A stretch of DNA of 64,000 nucleotides from Nocardioides deserti (GTDB lineage: Bacteria; Actinomycetota; Actinomycetes; Propionibacteriales; Nocardioidaceae): positions 1 to 64,000 of the forward strand of contig NZ_JACMYC010000013.1 in NCBI RefSeq assembly GCF_014266025.1. The letters are read 5' to 3'. A program made the translations under genes and the position numbers. How positions within the stretch are numbered: position 1 is the stretch's first letter; each line of letters opens with the position of its first letter. Shown here in pieces: positions 26,417 through 34,663 of the stretch. Below the pieces are notes generated by a model that had not been told where the DNA came from, searched no databases, and saw nothing but the letters and a program-made list of their open reading frames with translations.

Positions 26417-28123
26417 TCAGCGGCGGCCGGGGAACTCGACCCCCGTCGTCCGCTGCGCCTCCATGACCACCACGTCGCCGTGCGTGCCGTAGCCGAGCAG
26501 GGGCTCGTCGTACTGCGTGCCGTTGAAGGTGACCAGCAGCCACCGGGTGCGGCCGCGCTCGGCGACCGGGATCACCATGGGCCAGGGGATGTTGGTCGGG
26601 TGCGGCGCGTCGAGCACGCCGAGCTGGTCCATCTCGAGGTCGTAGACGGGGTACTGCCCCCGGATCTCCGCCGGCGAGGCGTCGCCGTTGCTGGCGAGGA
26701 CGTACCACCGACCGCCGAAGCGCTGCAGCACCGTCCCCTCGGTCTCGACCTTCGAGGGGTCCGCGCCGACGAGCGACAGCTCCGTGAAGTCGCCGCCCCG
26801 GGGGCTGCGCGCGAGCGCTGGGTAGAAGTCGAAGAAGCGGCGGGCGTTGACGAACCCGACGTACCAACGGCCCCCGATCCGCACCACGTGCGGGTCCCAC
26901 TGCCCGACCGCCGCCGACGGCAGGTCACCGGTGGGCAGCCGCAGCTGCCGCGTGCGCAGCACGTGGACGCCGCTGAGGACGTCGACCGACGAGCGCACCG
27001 TCGTGTAGTCGATCTCGACGCTGTCGTTCGCGAAGTCGCCCCAGGTGCTGGTGGTGACGATCCAGCGCCGGTTCGCCTCGTCGCGCACGAGGTGGCCGGC
27101 GTGGTCACCGAGCACGACGTCATTGCCGTCGCGCTGGAAGAAGAGGTTGGCGACCTGCTCGAGCCGGTAGGTCTCGAGGTCGAGCGTCCACACGCCCCAG
27201 TGCGCGGTCTCGAAGAAGCCCAGGCCGGCCTGGGTGAAGGTCAGGTAGGCCTTGCCGCGGTCGATGTACGGCGTGCCGTCGGCGTGGGTGACCAGGTGCG
27301 GGTCGCGCAGCCCGAGCTGACCGAAGTAGCCGGCACGGACCCGGTCGAGCACGACCGTGCCGGAGCCGGACTCGGCGCCGAAGGAGTTGTGCCAGGTGCG
27401 CAGCGCCGCCGGCTCGCGCAGGTCGAGCCGCTCGTCGAGGGTCGCCTTGACGAGCGGGTCCGGCCCAGACCCGGTGTCGGCGAACGCCACGACCGTGGTG
27501 CTGGTGAGCGCGAAGCCCAGCTCGAAGGGCGCCGCCAGGTCGGCCTCCACCGTGCCGAGGGTCTCGGTCGTCCCATCGAGGGTCAGGTCGATGCCGACGG
27601 TCCCGGTGGCGCGGTCGTACCACGCGAGCAGGTGGTCCTGCGCGCCCTTCGCGAGGCCGGCCAGCACCCGGTCCCGCGTGCCGTCGCCCGAGAAGGACGC
27701 GACGTCGACCAGCACCGCGGCGTACGGCGCGTCCTGGCGGCTGCGCGACCGGAGCAGGGTCGAGTGGGCGCCGGCGCCCCCGCCGATGCGGAGCTCGCCG
27801 CCGCCGCTGCGGACCGCGCCGGCGGTGCCGCGGGGCGCCAGCACGGCGTACTCGCTGGCGCTGCCCGCTGCGGTGAAGCTGTCGCGCAGGGTGACGAAGC
27901 GGTCGGCGAGCAGGTCGAGACGGCGCCGGCGGTGGACCACCTCGAAGTCGAGGTCGAACGGGCTGACCCGGCCGCGGGCCGGTGCCGCCGCGGCGACGTC
28001 CGGACCGGCGGCCAGCACGGCGAGGCCGCCGAGGCCGGTCGCACCGAGCACGGCGCGGCGCCCGAGCGCAGGCGGGGGAGCGGTGGGGGTGGCGGGCGTG
28101 GGCGTGGCGGGGCTGGGGGTCAT
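26417..28123 (-). CDS. secreted five-bladed beta-propeller glycoside-hydrolase-like protein
   Basis: 568 residues from ATG 28123. A Pro/Thr-rich leader precedes a twin-arginine signal (GRRAVLGATGLGGLAVLAAG, ~24-43). The first half (~60-270) looks like a concanavalin-type jelly roll (DRFVTLRDSF, YAAVLVDVASFSGDG). The second half has propeller-like repeats: LRDPHLVTHADGTPYID, GVWTLDLETY, WDPHVVRIGGRWYVGFVN and VLQRFGGRWYVLASN. The WDPHV and RWYV patterns recall GH43/GH32/GH68 folds, where blade-start acidic residues are catalytic, but I cannot assign a family or substrate. It lies next to another secreted GH-like gene, transcribed divergently, so a shared role in external polysaccharide use is possible. 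Confidence 0.6.
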   Translation of the reverse strand: MTPSPATPTPATPTAPPPALGRRAVLGATGLGGLAVLAAGPDVAAAAPARGRVSPFDLDFEVVHRRRRLDLLADRFVTLRDSFTAAGSASEYAVLAPRGTAGAVRSGGGELRIGGGAGAHSTLLRSRSRQDAPYAAVLVDVASFSGDGTRDRVLAGLAKGAQDHLLAWYDRATGTVGIDLTLDGTTETLGTVEADLAAPFELGFALTSTTVVAFADTGSGPDPLVKATLDERLDLREPAALRTWHNSFGAESGSGTVVLDRVRAGYFGQLGLRDPHLVTHADGTPYIDRGKAYLTFTQAGLGFFETAHWGVWTLDLETYRLEQVANLFFQRDGNDVVLGDHAGHLVRDEANRRWIVTTSTWGDFANDSVEIDYTTVRSSVDVLSGVHVLRTRQLRLPTGDLPSAAVGQWDPHVVRIGGRWYVGFVNARRFFDFYPALARSPRGGDFTELSLVGADPSKVETEGTVLQRFGGRWYVLASNGDASPAEIRGQYPVYDLEMDQLGVLDAPHPTNIPWPMVIPVAERGRTRWLLVTFNGTQYDEPLLGYGTHGDVVVMEAQRTTGVEFPGRR

Positions 28124-28282
28124 GCGGAGGCCTCCGAGAAGCGGCGGGACGTGACGCCCCTCACTCTCCGCCCGCTCACCCGCCGGCACAAGGTCAGCGG
28201 CCGGCTGATGCGCGGCCATAGGCGGGTCGTCGCCCGGTCGTGGGTGGGTCCTTGGCTTGAATGCCTCTTTGCCCTGGCCGTC

Positions 28283-29479
28283 GTGAGCGCCAGGCGTCTG
28301 TTCGCGCCGTGGGTGCTGGCGGTGGCCGTGGCTGTTGCCGCCTGCGGCGGTCACTCGACGCCGAAGGACTCCGAGCGCCCGCTCTCGGACGACGGCGACG
28401 AAGTGACGGAGCGTGCGCCAGTCGCACGCACGGCGGAGCAGCTGGTGCCCCGCGCGGGGGCGTGGTTCGGCGCCTCGATCGACTGGTCGCGGGACACGAT
28501 TGCTGGATATGCGAGTCGGCTCGGTCATCCCCCGGCCGTCGCAGTCACCTTCTACGAGCTGCCGATGAGCGCGCAGGAGCGCAGGTGGCTCGACGAAGCG
28601 GTCGCGCAGGCTCGCGAGACCGGCACCATGTTGCTGGCGACCCTCGAGCCCCGGTCGGGACTGGACTCCGTCACGCCGTCGGTGGCGGAGGACCTGGCTG
28701 CTCTGCTGCGCTCGTACAACGAGGGCGGCACACCGATCTTCCTGCGCTTCGCCCACGAGATGAACGGCTCCTGGTACCCGTGGGGCCAGCAGCCACGGTC
28801 CTACGTCGCAGCGTTCCGCCGCGTGGCGGAGGCGGTGCACCGAGCCGCTCCGGGCACCGCCATGGTCTGGGCGCCGAACTACGGAGGCGGCTACCCGTTC
28901 TCTGGCGGCGAGTTCGAGGTACGCCCAGGGACAGCGGACGCGGAGGTCCTCGACACCGACGGGGACGGCCGCGTCACCCAGGCTGACGATCCGTACGCGC
29001 CGTACTGGCCGGGACGCCGGCACGTCGACTGGGTCGGCATGTCGGTCTACCACTGGGGCGCGGTCTACCCCTGGGGTGAGAACGAGGTCCCGGAGGCGGG
29101 GAAGTTCAGCGACCTCCTGCGCGGGACCTACGTCGGTGCGGCCGGCGACGAGCGGGACGTGCCCGACTTCTACGCCGTCTACGGCGAGGGTCAGAGGCTG
29201 CCGGTCGCCGTCACCGAGACCGGCGCGCTGTTCGCGCCCGGTCGGGGTGGTGCCAACGAGCTGGCGATCAAGCAAGCCTGGTGGCGTCAGGTCTTCGCCG
29301 CTGGCCATGATGAGGACCTGCCCTGGGTCAAGATGATCAACTGGTTCGAGTGGCGCAAGGACGAGCCGGAAGTCGGCGGGGTCGTCGACTGGACAGTCAC
29401 ACGGGGTGCCGTCGGCGAGCGGTTCCGCACCGAGCTGCCCGCGTGGTTGCGGTTCGCCGAGGACCCCAGCGCGCCTTGA
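28283..29479 (+). CDS. GH26-like lipoprotein glycoside hydrolase (beta-mannanase type)
   Basis: 398 residues from GTG 28283, chosen because it gives a clean lipoprotein signal (RRLFAPWVLAVAVAVAACGG, lipobox VAAC). An ATG at 28208 would add 25 residues. The catalytic barrel has the GH26 motif FLRFAHEMNGSWYPWG, with Glu159 as likely acid/base, WAPNYGGGYPF, VDWVGMSVYHWG, and the strand VAVTETGALF with Glu312 as likely nucleophile. An aspartate-rich DTDGDGRVTQADDP insertion looks like a dockerin-type calcium loop. It would be attached to the outer face of the membrane and cleave beta-mannan or a related glucan. GC seems somewhat lower than its neighbours. Confidence 0.8.
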   Translation: MSARRLFAPWVLAVAVAVAACGGHSTPKDSERPLSDDGDEVTERAPVARTAEQLVPRAGAWFGASIDWSRDTIAGYASRLGHPPAVAVTFYELPMSAQERRWLDEAVAQARETGTMLLATLEPRSGLDSVTPSVAEDLAALLRSYNEGGTPIFLRFAHEMNGSWYPWGQQPRSYVAAFRRVAEAVHRAAPGTAMVWAPNYGGGYPFSGGEFEVRPGTADAEVLDTDGDGRVTQADDPYAPYWPGRRHVDWVGMSVYHWGAVYPWGENEVPEAGKFSDLLRGTYVGAAGDERDVPDFYAVYGEGQRLPVAVTETGALFAPGRGGANELAIKQAWWRQVFAAGHDEDLPWVKMINWFEWRKDEPEVGGVVDWTVTRGAVGERFRTELPAWLRFAEDPSAP

Positions 29480-29666
29480 CGCTGCGGCCGAACCGAGACC
29501 CTGCCCCCTCGAGCTGCCACCGGCCCCGACGGCTGCTGTTGGCGGTCGGCATGGAGCGGCGGGCGATCACGCCCCGTCCTGCCCGCTTGTTCCCGCGCGG
29601 CGATGGTCGGCGGACGGCCGCCTGGTGTGCCGATGCGCTTGGACGTCGGGCGCTGCCGCTGCGGTT
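29480..29666. other. intergenic stretch without recognisable features
   Basis: 187 bp between the GH26-like gene and the DUF664 remnant. No start with a ribosome site, no strong hairpin and no RNA gene seen. Confidence 0.5.
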
Positions 29667-29948
29667 CTAGTCACCCGTCACGCCGTCGATCGCTTCGCGC
29701 ATGAGGTCCGCATGCCCGTTGTGGCGCGCGTACTCCTCGACCATGTGGCTCAGGAGCCAGCGCATCGAGACCGGCTCCTCGGGGTCGGCGCCGACCGTCG
29801 CCAGGCCCTCGTTGCTCGCCGCTGCCTCGGCGACGACACGGTCCGAGACGGCGACCGCCTCGTCGAACCAGGCCCACGGCTGTTCAGAGGTGAAGTCCCG
29901 CGCGTGCTTCCACGCCCAGTCCGGGTCCTGGACTCCGGTGTGCTCACC
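29667..29948 (-). pseudogene. DinB/DUF664 family protein, 3' fragment
   Basis: An open frame of 93 codons ending at TAG 29667 with the clear DUF664 C-terminal signature [20 protein letters not shown] followed by [14 protein letters not shown]. The frame is closed by TAG at 29949-29951 immediately upstream, and no in-frame start precedes the conserved region. The family is normally ~165-180 residues, so the N-terminal half, including the first metal-binding His, is gone. Upstream sequence towards the tRNA-Phe terminator shows no trace of the missing part. Read as a decayed gene remnant. Confidence 0.75.
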
Positions 29949-30055
29949 CTAACGACGCGCGCAGGGGCCAGGCGTCGTCCGATCGCAACAGGACCCGGGT
30001 GCGGATCCGTCGCGTCGCCGGCGCGCGCCGCGGGCCTCCCCTGGTCCCGAACGTC

Positions 30056-30088
30056 GAAGGGCCCCGCCGGAGACCGGCGGGGCCCTTC
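30056..30088 (-). terminator. terminator of tRNA-Phe
   Basis: A perfect 15-bp stem (GAAGGGCCCCGCCGG with its complement) and a 3-base loop, 28 bp beyond the 3' end of tRNA-Phe on the minus strand. Symmetrical, so it could also stop plus-strand transcripts. Confidence 0.82.
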
Positions 30089-30116
30089 TGTCGCAGGTGA
30101 AGCCCTGCGGTGCTCG

Positions 30117-30190
30117 TGGGCAGGGGCGGGGTCGAACCGCCGACCTTCCACTTTTCAGGCGGACGCTCGTACCAACTGAGCTACCTGCCC
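30117..30190 (-). tRNA. tRNA-Phe (GAA)
   Basis: 74 nt. Acceptor GGGCAGG pairs with CCTGCCC; D-arm GCTC/GAGC; anticodon stem TCCGC/GTGGA with loop CTGAAAA giving anticodon GAA; T-arm GGCGG-TTCGACC-CCGCC. The discriminator is A and no CCA is encoded. Confidence 0.97.
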
Positions 30191-30342
30191 GAGCGACGGA
30201 CATCTTACATGCCGCCGGGACCGTCGACGAATTCGTCCGACGGCTGCAGGGCTGGCACGAGGCGGGCGCGAGAGGGGCACGAAGTGGTCCGTACCTTCGT
30301 GTGAGTGGCGTCACCTCGACGGTGAAAAGGCGTTGCCGGAAC

Positions 30343-31833
30343 ATGCGCGTGCTCCCCGCAGGCCGGATCGCCCTGCCCTCGACCCTCATCGTCCTGCTCC
30401 TCGCCGCGTGCGGCTCCCAGCTCGATCCGGGCGCGGTGGCACAGGCGGGCGGCGGCGTGGAGGGCGGTACGACGTCGTCCGGCCTGCTCGAGAGCGACCC
30501 GGCCGCGGCGGACGGCGGCCCGGCCGGTCTCGACGGGTCGGACGCTCCCGGCCTGGACGGCGGTGCTGGCTCGGTGCCGGGCAGCCCGGTCGCGGCCGGC
30601 GGCGGCACGAGCGGCTCGGGCGGTGCCGGAGGCTCGTCCGGCTCGCCGGGGGGCGGGGGCGCCCCGGCGCCGGAGGGGGACGCGAAGGCCGGCGCGTGCG
30701 AGGGGTTCGAGAACACCACCGGCATCACCGACGACACCATCGTGCTCGCCAACGCCGTCGACCTGTCCGGCCCGGTGCCGGGCCTGATGCAAGCCAGCCA
30801 GGACGCGATCCGGGCCTATGCGGCGTACTTCAACGCCACCTCCGACATCTGTGGCCGCAAGCTCGAGGTGCTCGCGCTCGACAGCCGCACCGACGCCGCG
30901 GCCGACCAGGTCGCCTACAGCGAGGCCTGCGAGAAGGCGTTCGCCGCGGTCGGGTCGATGTCGGCCTTCGACGCCGGCGGCGCCCGGACCGCCGAGCAGT
31001 GCGGCCTGCCTGACCTGCGCGCCGCGTCCGCGTCGCTGGAGCGCTCGGGGTGCAGCACCTGCTTCGGCGCGATGTCGCTGCGCGCGAACGAGTTCGAGAA
31101 CGCCGTGCCGGACTGGGTGAAGCGCAACTACCCCGCCGGCGCCAAGCGGGCGGCGTACGTCTGGGTCAACGCGGGCGCGGTGCCGGCGAACGCGAACTAC
31201 CAGGCCGATGCCATGGAGAAGCGGGGCCTGGACTTCGTCGTGCGCCAAGGCATCGACGTCTCGGAGTTCAACTACGCGCCCTACGTCCAGCAGCTGCGCG
31301 ACGCCAAGGTGGAGTACGTCCAGTTCCTCGGTGCCGCCGCCCAGGCCGTGCGGATGGTGCAGACGATGCGGCAGCAGGGCTGGGCGCCGGACCTGTTCAT
31401 GATGACCCAGCCCATGTACGAGCCGTCCTTCCTCGAGGTCGCCGGCGAGGCCGCCGAGGACGCGCACATCTTCATCACCCACGTGCCGTTCGAGGAGGCG
31501 AGCCGCAGCACGGAGGTGCAGACCTACCTCGCGTGGCTCGAGCAGGTCCGGCCCGGCGCGGCGCCCACGAGCTACGGGCTGTTCAGCTGGTCCGCGGCGC
31601 GGCTGTTCGTCCAGGAGGCCGTGCGCCTCGGCGGCCGGCTCACCCGCGACGCGCTCGTCGCGGCGCTGCGCCGCGTCGATGACTGGACCGGCAACGACGC
31701 CCACGCACCGCAGAACGTCGGCAGCGAGCGGACCGCGGAGTGCTGGCGGTTCATCAAGGTCACCGGCGGCCGCTGGGTGCCCGCCGGCTCGCGCGACTAC
31801 ACGTGCACCGGCACCACCGTCGTGCCGGAGTGA
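30343..31833 (+). CDS. branched-chain-amino-acid-type ABC substrate-binding lipoprotein (orphan)
   Basis: 496 residues. Lipoprotein signal with lipobox LLAACGS (Cys ~23). A long Gly/Ser/Ala-rich linker (~24-115) tethers a type-I periplasmic-binding fold (~125-490) of the LivK/Peripla_BP_6 kind: ITDDTIVLANAVDLSGPVPG, QASQDAIRAYAAYFN and RKLEVLALDSRTDAAADQ. Several Cys (SGCSTCFG, CEKAF, AEQCG) may form disulfides. No permease or ATPase gene is adjacent; it stands alone between tRNA genes, so it either serves a distant importer or acts as a sensor. ATG 30343 was chosen for the compact lipoprotein signal; GTG 30301 would extend it by 14 basic residues. Ligand unknown. Confidence 0.82.
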   Translation: MRVLPAGRIALPSTLIVLLLAACGSQLDPGAVAQAGGGVEGGTTSSGLLESDPAAADGGPAGLDGSDAPGLDGGAGSVPGSPVAAGGGTSGSGGAGGSSGSPGGGGAPAPEGDAKAGACEGFENTTGITDDTIVLANAVDLSGPVPGLMQASQDAIRAYAAYFNATSDICGRKLEVLALDSRTDAAADQVAYSEACEKAFAAVGSMSAFDAGGARTAEQCGLPDLRAASASLERSGCSTCFGAMSLRANEFENAVPDWVKRNYPAGAKRAAYVWVNAGAVPANANYQADAMEKRGLDFVVRQGIDVSEFNYAPYVQQLRDAKVEYVQFLGAAAQAVRMVQTMRQQGWAPDLFMMTQPMYEPSFLEVAGEAAEDAHIFITHVPFEEASRSTEVQTYLAWLEQVRPGAAPTSYGLFSWSAARLFVQEAVRLGGRLTRDALVAALRRVDDWTGNDAHAPQNVGSERTAECWRFIKVTGGRWVPAGSRDYTCTGTTVVPE

Positions 31834-31863
31834 GGCGGCCGCACTATGCTGTCCCGCAGTCCG

Positions 31864-31936
31864 GCCCCCATCGTCTAGCGGCCCAGGACCCCGCCCTTTC
31901 ACGGCGGTAGCACGGGTTCGAATCCCGTTGGGGGTG
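31864..31936 (+). tRNA. tRNA-Glu (TTC)
   Basis: 73 nt. Acceptor GCCCCCA/TGGGGGT, anticodon stem CCGCC/GGCGG with loop CTTTCAC giving TTC, T-arm ACGGG-TTCGAAT-CCCGT. Discriminator G, no encoded CCA. A TATGCT box lies at 31845-31850. Confidence 0.96.
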
Positions 31937-31962
31937 CTGCACCAGCCGCTCGCTGGCCACGA

Positions 31963-31992
31963 TTGGGTCGGCGAGCCGGGTGTGGGTTAGAG
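31963..31992 (+). promoter_or_regulatory. possible promoter of tRNA-Asp
   Basis: TTGGGT (31963-31968) and TTAGAG (31987-31992) with an 18-bp spacer, ~42 bp before the tRNA. Plausible but unproven. Confidence 0.3.
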
Positions 31993-32033
31993 TTCCACCG
32001 CTTCGCCAGTGCGCGGAGCACCAGCAAGAACGA

Positions 32034-32110
32034 GGCCCCGTAGCGCAGTTGGTTAGCGCGCCGCCCTGTCACGGCGGAGGCCGCGGGTTCGAGTCCCGTC
32101 GGGGTCGCCA
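32034..32110 (+). tRNA. tRNA-Asp (GTC)
   Basis: 77 nt including an encoded CCA. Acceptor GGCCCCG/CGGGGTC, anticodon stem CCGCC/GGCGG with loop CTGTCAC giving GTC, T-arm GCGGG-TTCGAGT-CCCGT. A strong terminator begins 3 bases later. Confidence 0.97.
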
Positions 32111-32112
32111 CC

Positions 32113-32144
32113 GAGCGCCCCGGACCACCAGGTCCGGGGCGCTC
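32113..32144 (+). terminator. terminator after tRNA-Asp
   Basis: A perfect 14-bp stem (GAGCGCCCCGGACC and complement) with ACCA loop, followed by AGTCGTTTGTC. Confidence 0.9.
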
Positions 32145-32145
32145 A

Positions 32146-32196
32146 GTCGTTTGTCAGGTCGTTTCCCAGGGTCGTTTCTCGGGGTCGCTTCTCGGG
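32146..32196. repeat. four-copy 13-bp imperfect tandem repeat
   Basis: Copies GTCGTTTGTCAG, GTCGTTTCCCAGG, GTCGTTTCTCGGG and GTCGCTTCTCGGG lie head to tail directly after the tRNA-Asp terminator and 40 bp before the metallopeptidase gene. Noncoding; role unknown. Confidence 0.8.
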
Positions 32197-32235
32197 CCGT
32201 CACGGGCCCTGCGGCCGGTCCGGCAGACTGGCGGC

Positions 32236-32595
32236 GTGCCGATCGACATGGATCCCGACCGCTTCGACGTGCTCGTCGACCAGGCGCTCGACGGCATCCC
32301 GGACGAGCTGGCGCAGCTGGTCCGCAACGTCGTGGTCCTGGTCGAGGACGAGCCGCCGGAGGGCGAGCCGGACGACCTGCTCGGGTTGTACGACGGCGTC
32401 GCGCTGACCGAGCGCACCAGCTGGACCGAGGGCGTCCCGCTGCCGGACCAGATCTTCGTCTTCCGTGGGCCGCTGCTGGACCTGTGCGAGAGCGAGGAGG
32501 AGCTGGTCGAGGAGGTTCGGATCACCGTCGTGCACGAGGTCGCCCACCACTTCGGCATCGACGACGACCGGCTGCACGAGCTCGGCTACGCCTGA
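32236..32595 (+). CDS. small zinc metallopeptidase-like protein
   Basis: 119 residues, acidic. The C-terminal helix carries a zincin motif, HEVAHHFGID (~100-109, HExxH plus a following acidic residue). It matches the short metallopeptidase-family proteins of actinobacteria that consist of one zincin-like domain with no signal peptide. Substrate unknown; cytoplasmic. GTG 32236 starts PIDMDPDRFDVLVDQALDGI. Its 3' end overlaps the convergent crcB gene by 10 bp, so the two genes share their stop regions. Confidence 0.8.
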   Translation: MPIDMDPDRFDVLVDQALDGIPDELAQLVRNVVVLVEDEPPEGEPDDLLGLYDGVALTERTSWTEGVPLPDQIFVFRGPLLDLCESEEELVEEVRITVVHEVAHHFGIDDDRLHELGYA

Positions 32596-32933
32596 GGGCC
32601 CACCCAGGCGTCTCCCGCCCAGAAGCCCAGCGCGCACGCGACCAGGGCCAGCCCCAGCGTCGCCGCGGCGTACGTCGTCCCGGTGCGTGGGCCCAGCCGG
32701 TGGGTCTGGCCGGCGAAGGCCGACCAGGTCGTCAGCCCGCCGCAGAACCCCACCCCGAGCAAGAAGTACGCCGTGTCGTCGACGCCCAGCCCGACCAGCA
32801 GGCCGAGGAGGGCGGAGCCCACGACGTTGACGGCGAGCGTGCCGCGCGGGAAGCGCGCGTCGAGGGCCGACGCCGCGGCGTACCGCAGGGCCGAGCCGAG
32901 CGCGCCGCCGAGCGCGACCAGGAGGAGCGTCAC
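32586..32933 (-). CDS. crcB: fluoride exporter CrcB/Fluc, second subunit
   Basis: 115 residues with four hydrophobic helices. The Fluc signatures LGGALGSALRYA (~8-19), GTLAVNVVGSALLG (~31-44, with the pore Asn) and GFCGGLTTWSAF (~63-74, with the Phe/Thr pore track) are present. Fluc channels pass F- outward as dual-topology dimers. Two adjacent, different genes, as here, usually make a heterodimer. GTG 32933 overlaps the stop of the upstream crcB (GTGA). No fluoride riboswitch was recognised upstream of the operon. Confidence 0.9.
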   Translation of the reverse strand: MTLLLVALGGALGSALRYAAASALDARFPRGTLAVNVVGSALLGLLVGLGVDDTAYFLLGVGFCGGLTTWSAFAGQTHRLGPRTGTTYAAATLGLALVACALGFWAGDAWVGPQA

Positions 32934-33322
32934 GAGGCCCGCTCCGGTGCCGGGTCCGGGCGCGAGGTGAGCCGGGTGGCGAGCGCGACCGCGGCGAGGG
33001 TGGCGGCGAGCGTGCCGAGCAGGTAGCCCAGCGCCAGGGCGGGCCGGCCGTCGGCGAGCAGCGAGCGGGTCTGCTCGGAGGCCGCCGAGAGGGTGGTGAA
33101 CCCGCCGAGCAGTCCCGGCCCGGCGGCCGCCTGCAGGACGGGCGAGCGGCGGACGACCGCGAGCGCGGGCAGCAGCGCCAGCAGGAGGCTGCCGACGACG
33201 TTGACGGCCAGCGTGGTGCCGGGCAGGCCGGGTCCGTCGGGGACGGCCTCGCCGCACGACCAGCGCAGGGCGGCGCCGACCGCCCCGCCCGCGGCCACCG
33301 CCGCGAGCAGGCGAGGGTTCAC
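32930..33322 (-). CDS. crcB: fluoride exporter CrcB/Fluc, first subunit
   Basis: 130 residues, four helices, with AAGGAVGAALRWSCGE (~10-25), GTTLAVNVVGSLLLAL (~36-51) and GLLGGFTTLSAASEQ (~76-90, pore motif). The partner of the second crcB gene in an antiparallel heterodimer. Its GTG start (33322) overlaps the stop of the upstream ATPase-domain regulator by 4 bp, an unusual coupling of a fluoride channel to a regulatory gene. Confidence 0.9.
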   Translation of the reverse strand: MNPRLLAAVAAGGAVGAALRWSCGEAVPDGPGLPGTTLAVNVVGSLLLALLPALAVVRRSPVLQAAAGPGLLGGFTTLSAASEQTRSLLADGRPALALGYLLGTLAATLAAVALATRLTSRPDPAPERAS

Positions 33323-34452
33323 GACACGCTGCTCTGGCGTCCCGGCTCGGAGGCGGCCTCGAGCTGGGCGGCGACGTGCGCCGCCTGGGCGTGCGGGTCC
33401 GTGCCCTCGGGCACGGCGGAGCCGATGCCGTCGCCGCCGCTCCACGCGCAGGGCGAGCCGCCGTGGGCCTGGCGGACCAGCTCGCCGAGGAACCAGCGCT
33501 GGAAGTCGCGCTGCTCGGGGGTCCGGGCCAGGGAGAGCAGCCGCTGCTGGCGGCAGAACTCGTCGGCGAGGTCGAGCAGGGCGAGGAACCGGTCGATCGT
33601 CGGCGCGCCACGCCGCGGCACCACGATCCGCAGGTCGGTGGTCTCGAGGCCGGCGGCCTGCGCGGACTCGATCTGCTCCGAGCCGATCCCGTCGCGCAGG
33701 TGGCGCTCGACGGAGCCGAACAGGTCGGAGAGGTCCTTGGCGAGCGGGTAGTCCGCCTCGTGGGCCAGCGCGAGCAGCCGGACCTCGCGGCGCAGCTCGC
33801 GGTAGTGGCGGTGGAACGCGGCGTACGCCCGCAGGGGGACGCCGACGACGGTGATCTCGAGCAGCTCGCGGTCGTCGCCGGTGATCGGCGGCGGCTCCTC
33901 GGCCGCTCCGGTCACCAGCCCCTCGGCCCCGTCGTCGTCGGCGAAGGCCGCCGCCGGGGCGAACCACACCGTCTTGCCGTCGTCCTCGATGTCGGCACCC
34001 CAGGCGTCCGCGCTGCGGGCCACGATGGAGAGCCCGCGGCCGAAGGTGAGCAGCAGGTCGTCCTCGTCCTCGGGGACGGGCGTCGGCAGCACCGGGCGCT
34101 CCGTCGAGCCGTCACGCACCTCCACCCGCGGGTGCTGGACCGTCCCGCGCACCCGCACCTGGATCGGCGGCGCCCCGTGCAGCAGCGCGTTGGTGACCAG
34201 CTCGGAGACGCCGAGCTCGGCGCACTCGGTGAGGTCGTCGCGGCCGATGTCCCGACAGGTCGCCACGACCCAGCGGCGCGCGTCCTGCACTCCGCGTGGG
34301 CCAGGGCCCAGGGACAGGGCGGGCCGGTTCAACGGCACAGAGCGGCTCCGGACGGAAGGTGGACGGGGGCGACCGAGAGGTGGGGGTTCGAGCGCTGCGG
34401 GACAGCGATCATTCTGGGCCCGCATACCCGGCACACCTGTGACCAAACCCAT
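33319..34452 (-). CDS. ATP-binding (HATPase) regulatory protein with helical C-terminal domain
   Basis: 377 residues from ATG 34452. After ~50 variable residues comes an anti-sigma-type GHKL domain (~55-185): CAELGVSELVTNALLHG (N-box) and TFGRGLSIVARSADAWG (G-box). A second domain (~200-345), DRELLEITVVGVPLRAYAAF through RREVRLLALAHEADYPLAKD, is helical and conserved-looking but unnamed by me. It is the first gene of a three-gene operon with two crcB genes, joined by 4-bp overlaps. It may bind a sigma or anti-sigma partner; nothing links it directly to fluoride except position. Divergent from ndh across 211 bp in which I see no certain promoter. Confidence 0.75.
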   Translation of the reverse strand: MGLVTGVPGMRAQNDRCPAALEPPPLGRPRPPSVRSRSVPLNRPALSLGPGPRGVQDARRWVVATCRDIGRDDLTECAELGVSELVTNALLHGAPPIQVRVRGTVQHPRVEVRDGSTERPVLPTPVPEDEDDLLLTFGRGLSIVARSADAWGADIEDDGKTVWFAPAAAFADDDGAEGLVTGAAEEPPPITGDDRELLEITVVGVPLRAYAAFHRHYRELRREVRLLALAHEADYPLAKDLSDLFGSVERHLRDGIGSEQIESAQAAGLETTDLRIVVPRRGAPTIDRFLALLDLADEFCRQQRLLSLARTPEQRDFQRWFLGELVRQAHGGSPCAWSGGDGIGSAVPEGTDPHAQAAHVAAQLEAASEPGRQSSVS

Positions 34453-34663
34453 GTCGTTGAAAGTTTTCCGACGGAATCGGTTTCGGGCTCCCGGCGTTCC
34501 CCCGGTGTCCCACCACGGGGCCCCGCCCCGGCGGGGTGTGGCTGCGGGCGGAACGGTCACCGGATTGGCGATCGGCACGCGTGCGGCGGGACAATGACCG
34601 ACACAGCCGGCGGAGCTCGGTGCACGTCACGCGCACGGCCCCCCCTCGCACAGGAGGAACGAC

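Noticed and set aside
29480..30190. Genomic island attachment site at tRNA-Phe
   Set aside because: No integrase gene and no second copy of the tRNA 3' end was found in the window.
34521..34560. GC-rich imperfect hairpin in the ndh/regulator divergent region
   Set aside because: Pairing of CCCCGC and GCGGGG is expected by chance at this GC content and it is not placed as a terminator for either gene.
33323..34663. Possible fluoride riboswitch for crcB
   Set aside because: The crcB genes start inside a coupled operon; I found no fluoride-aptamer-like fold before them or before the regulator gene.
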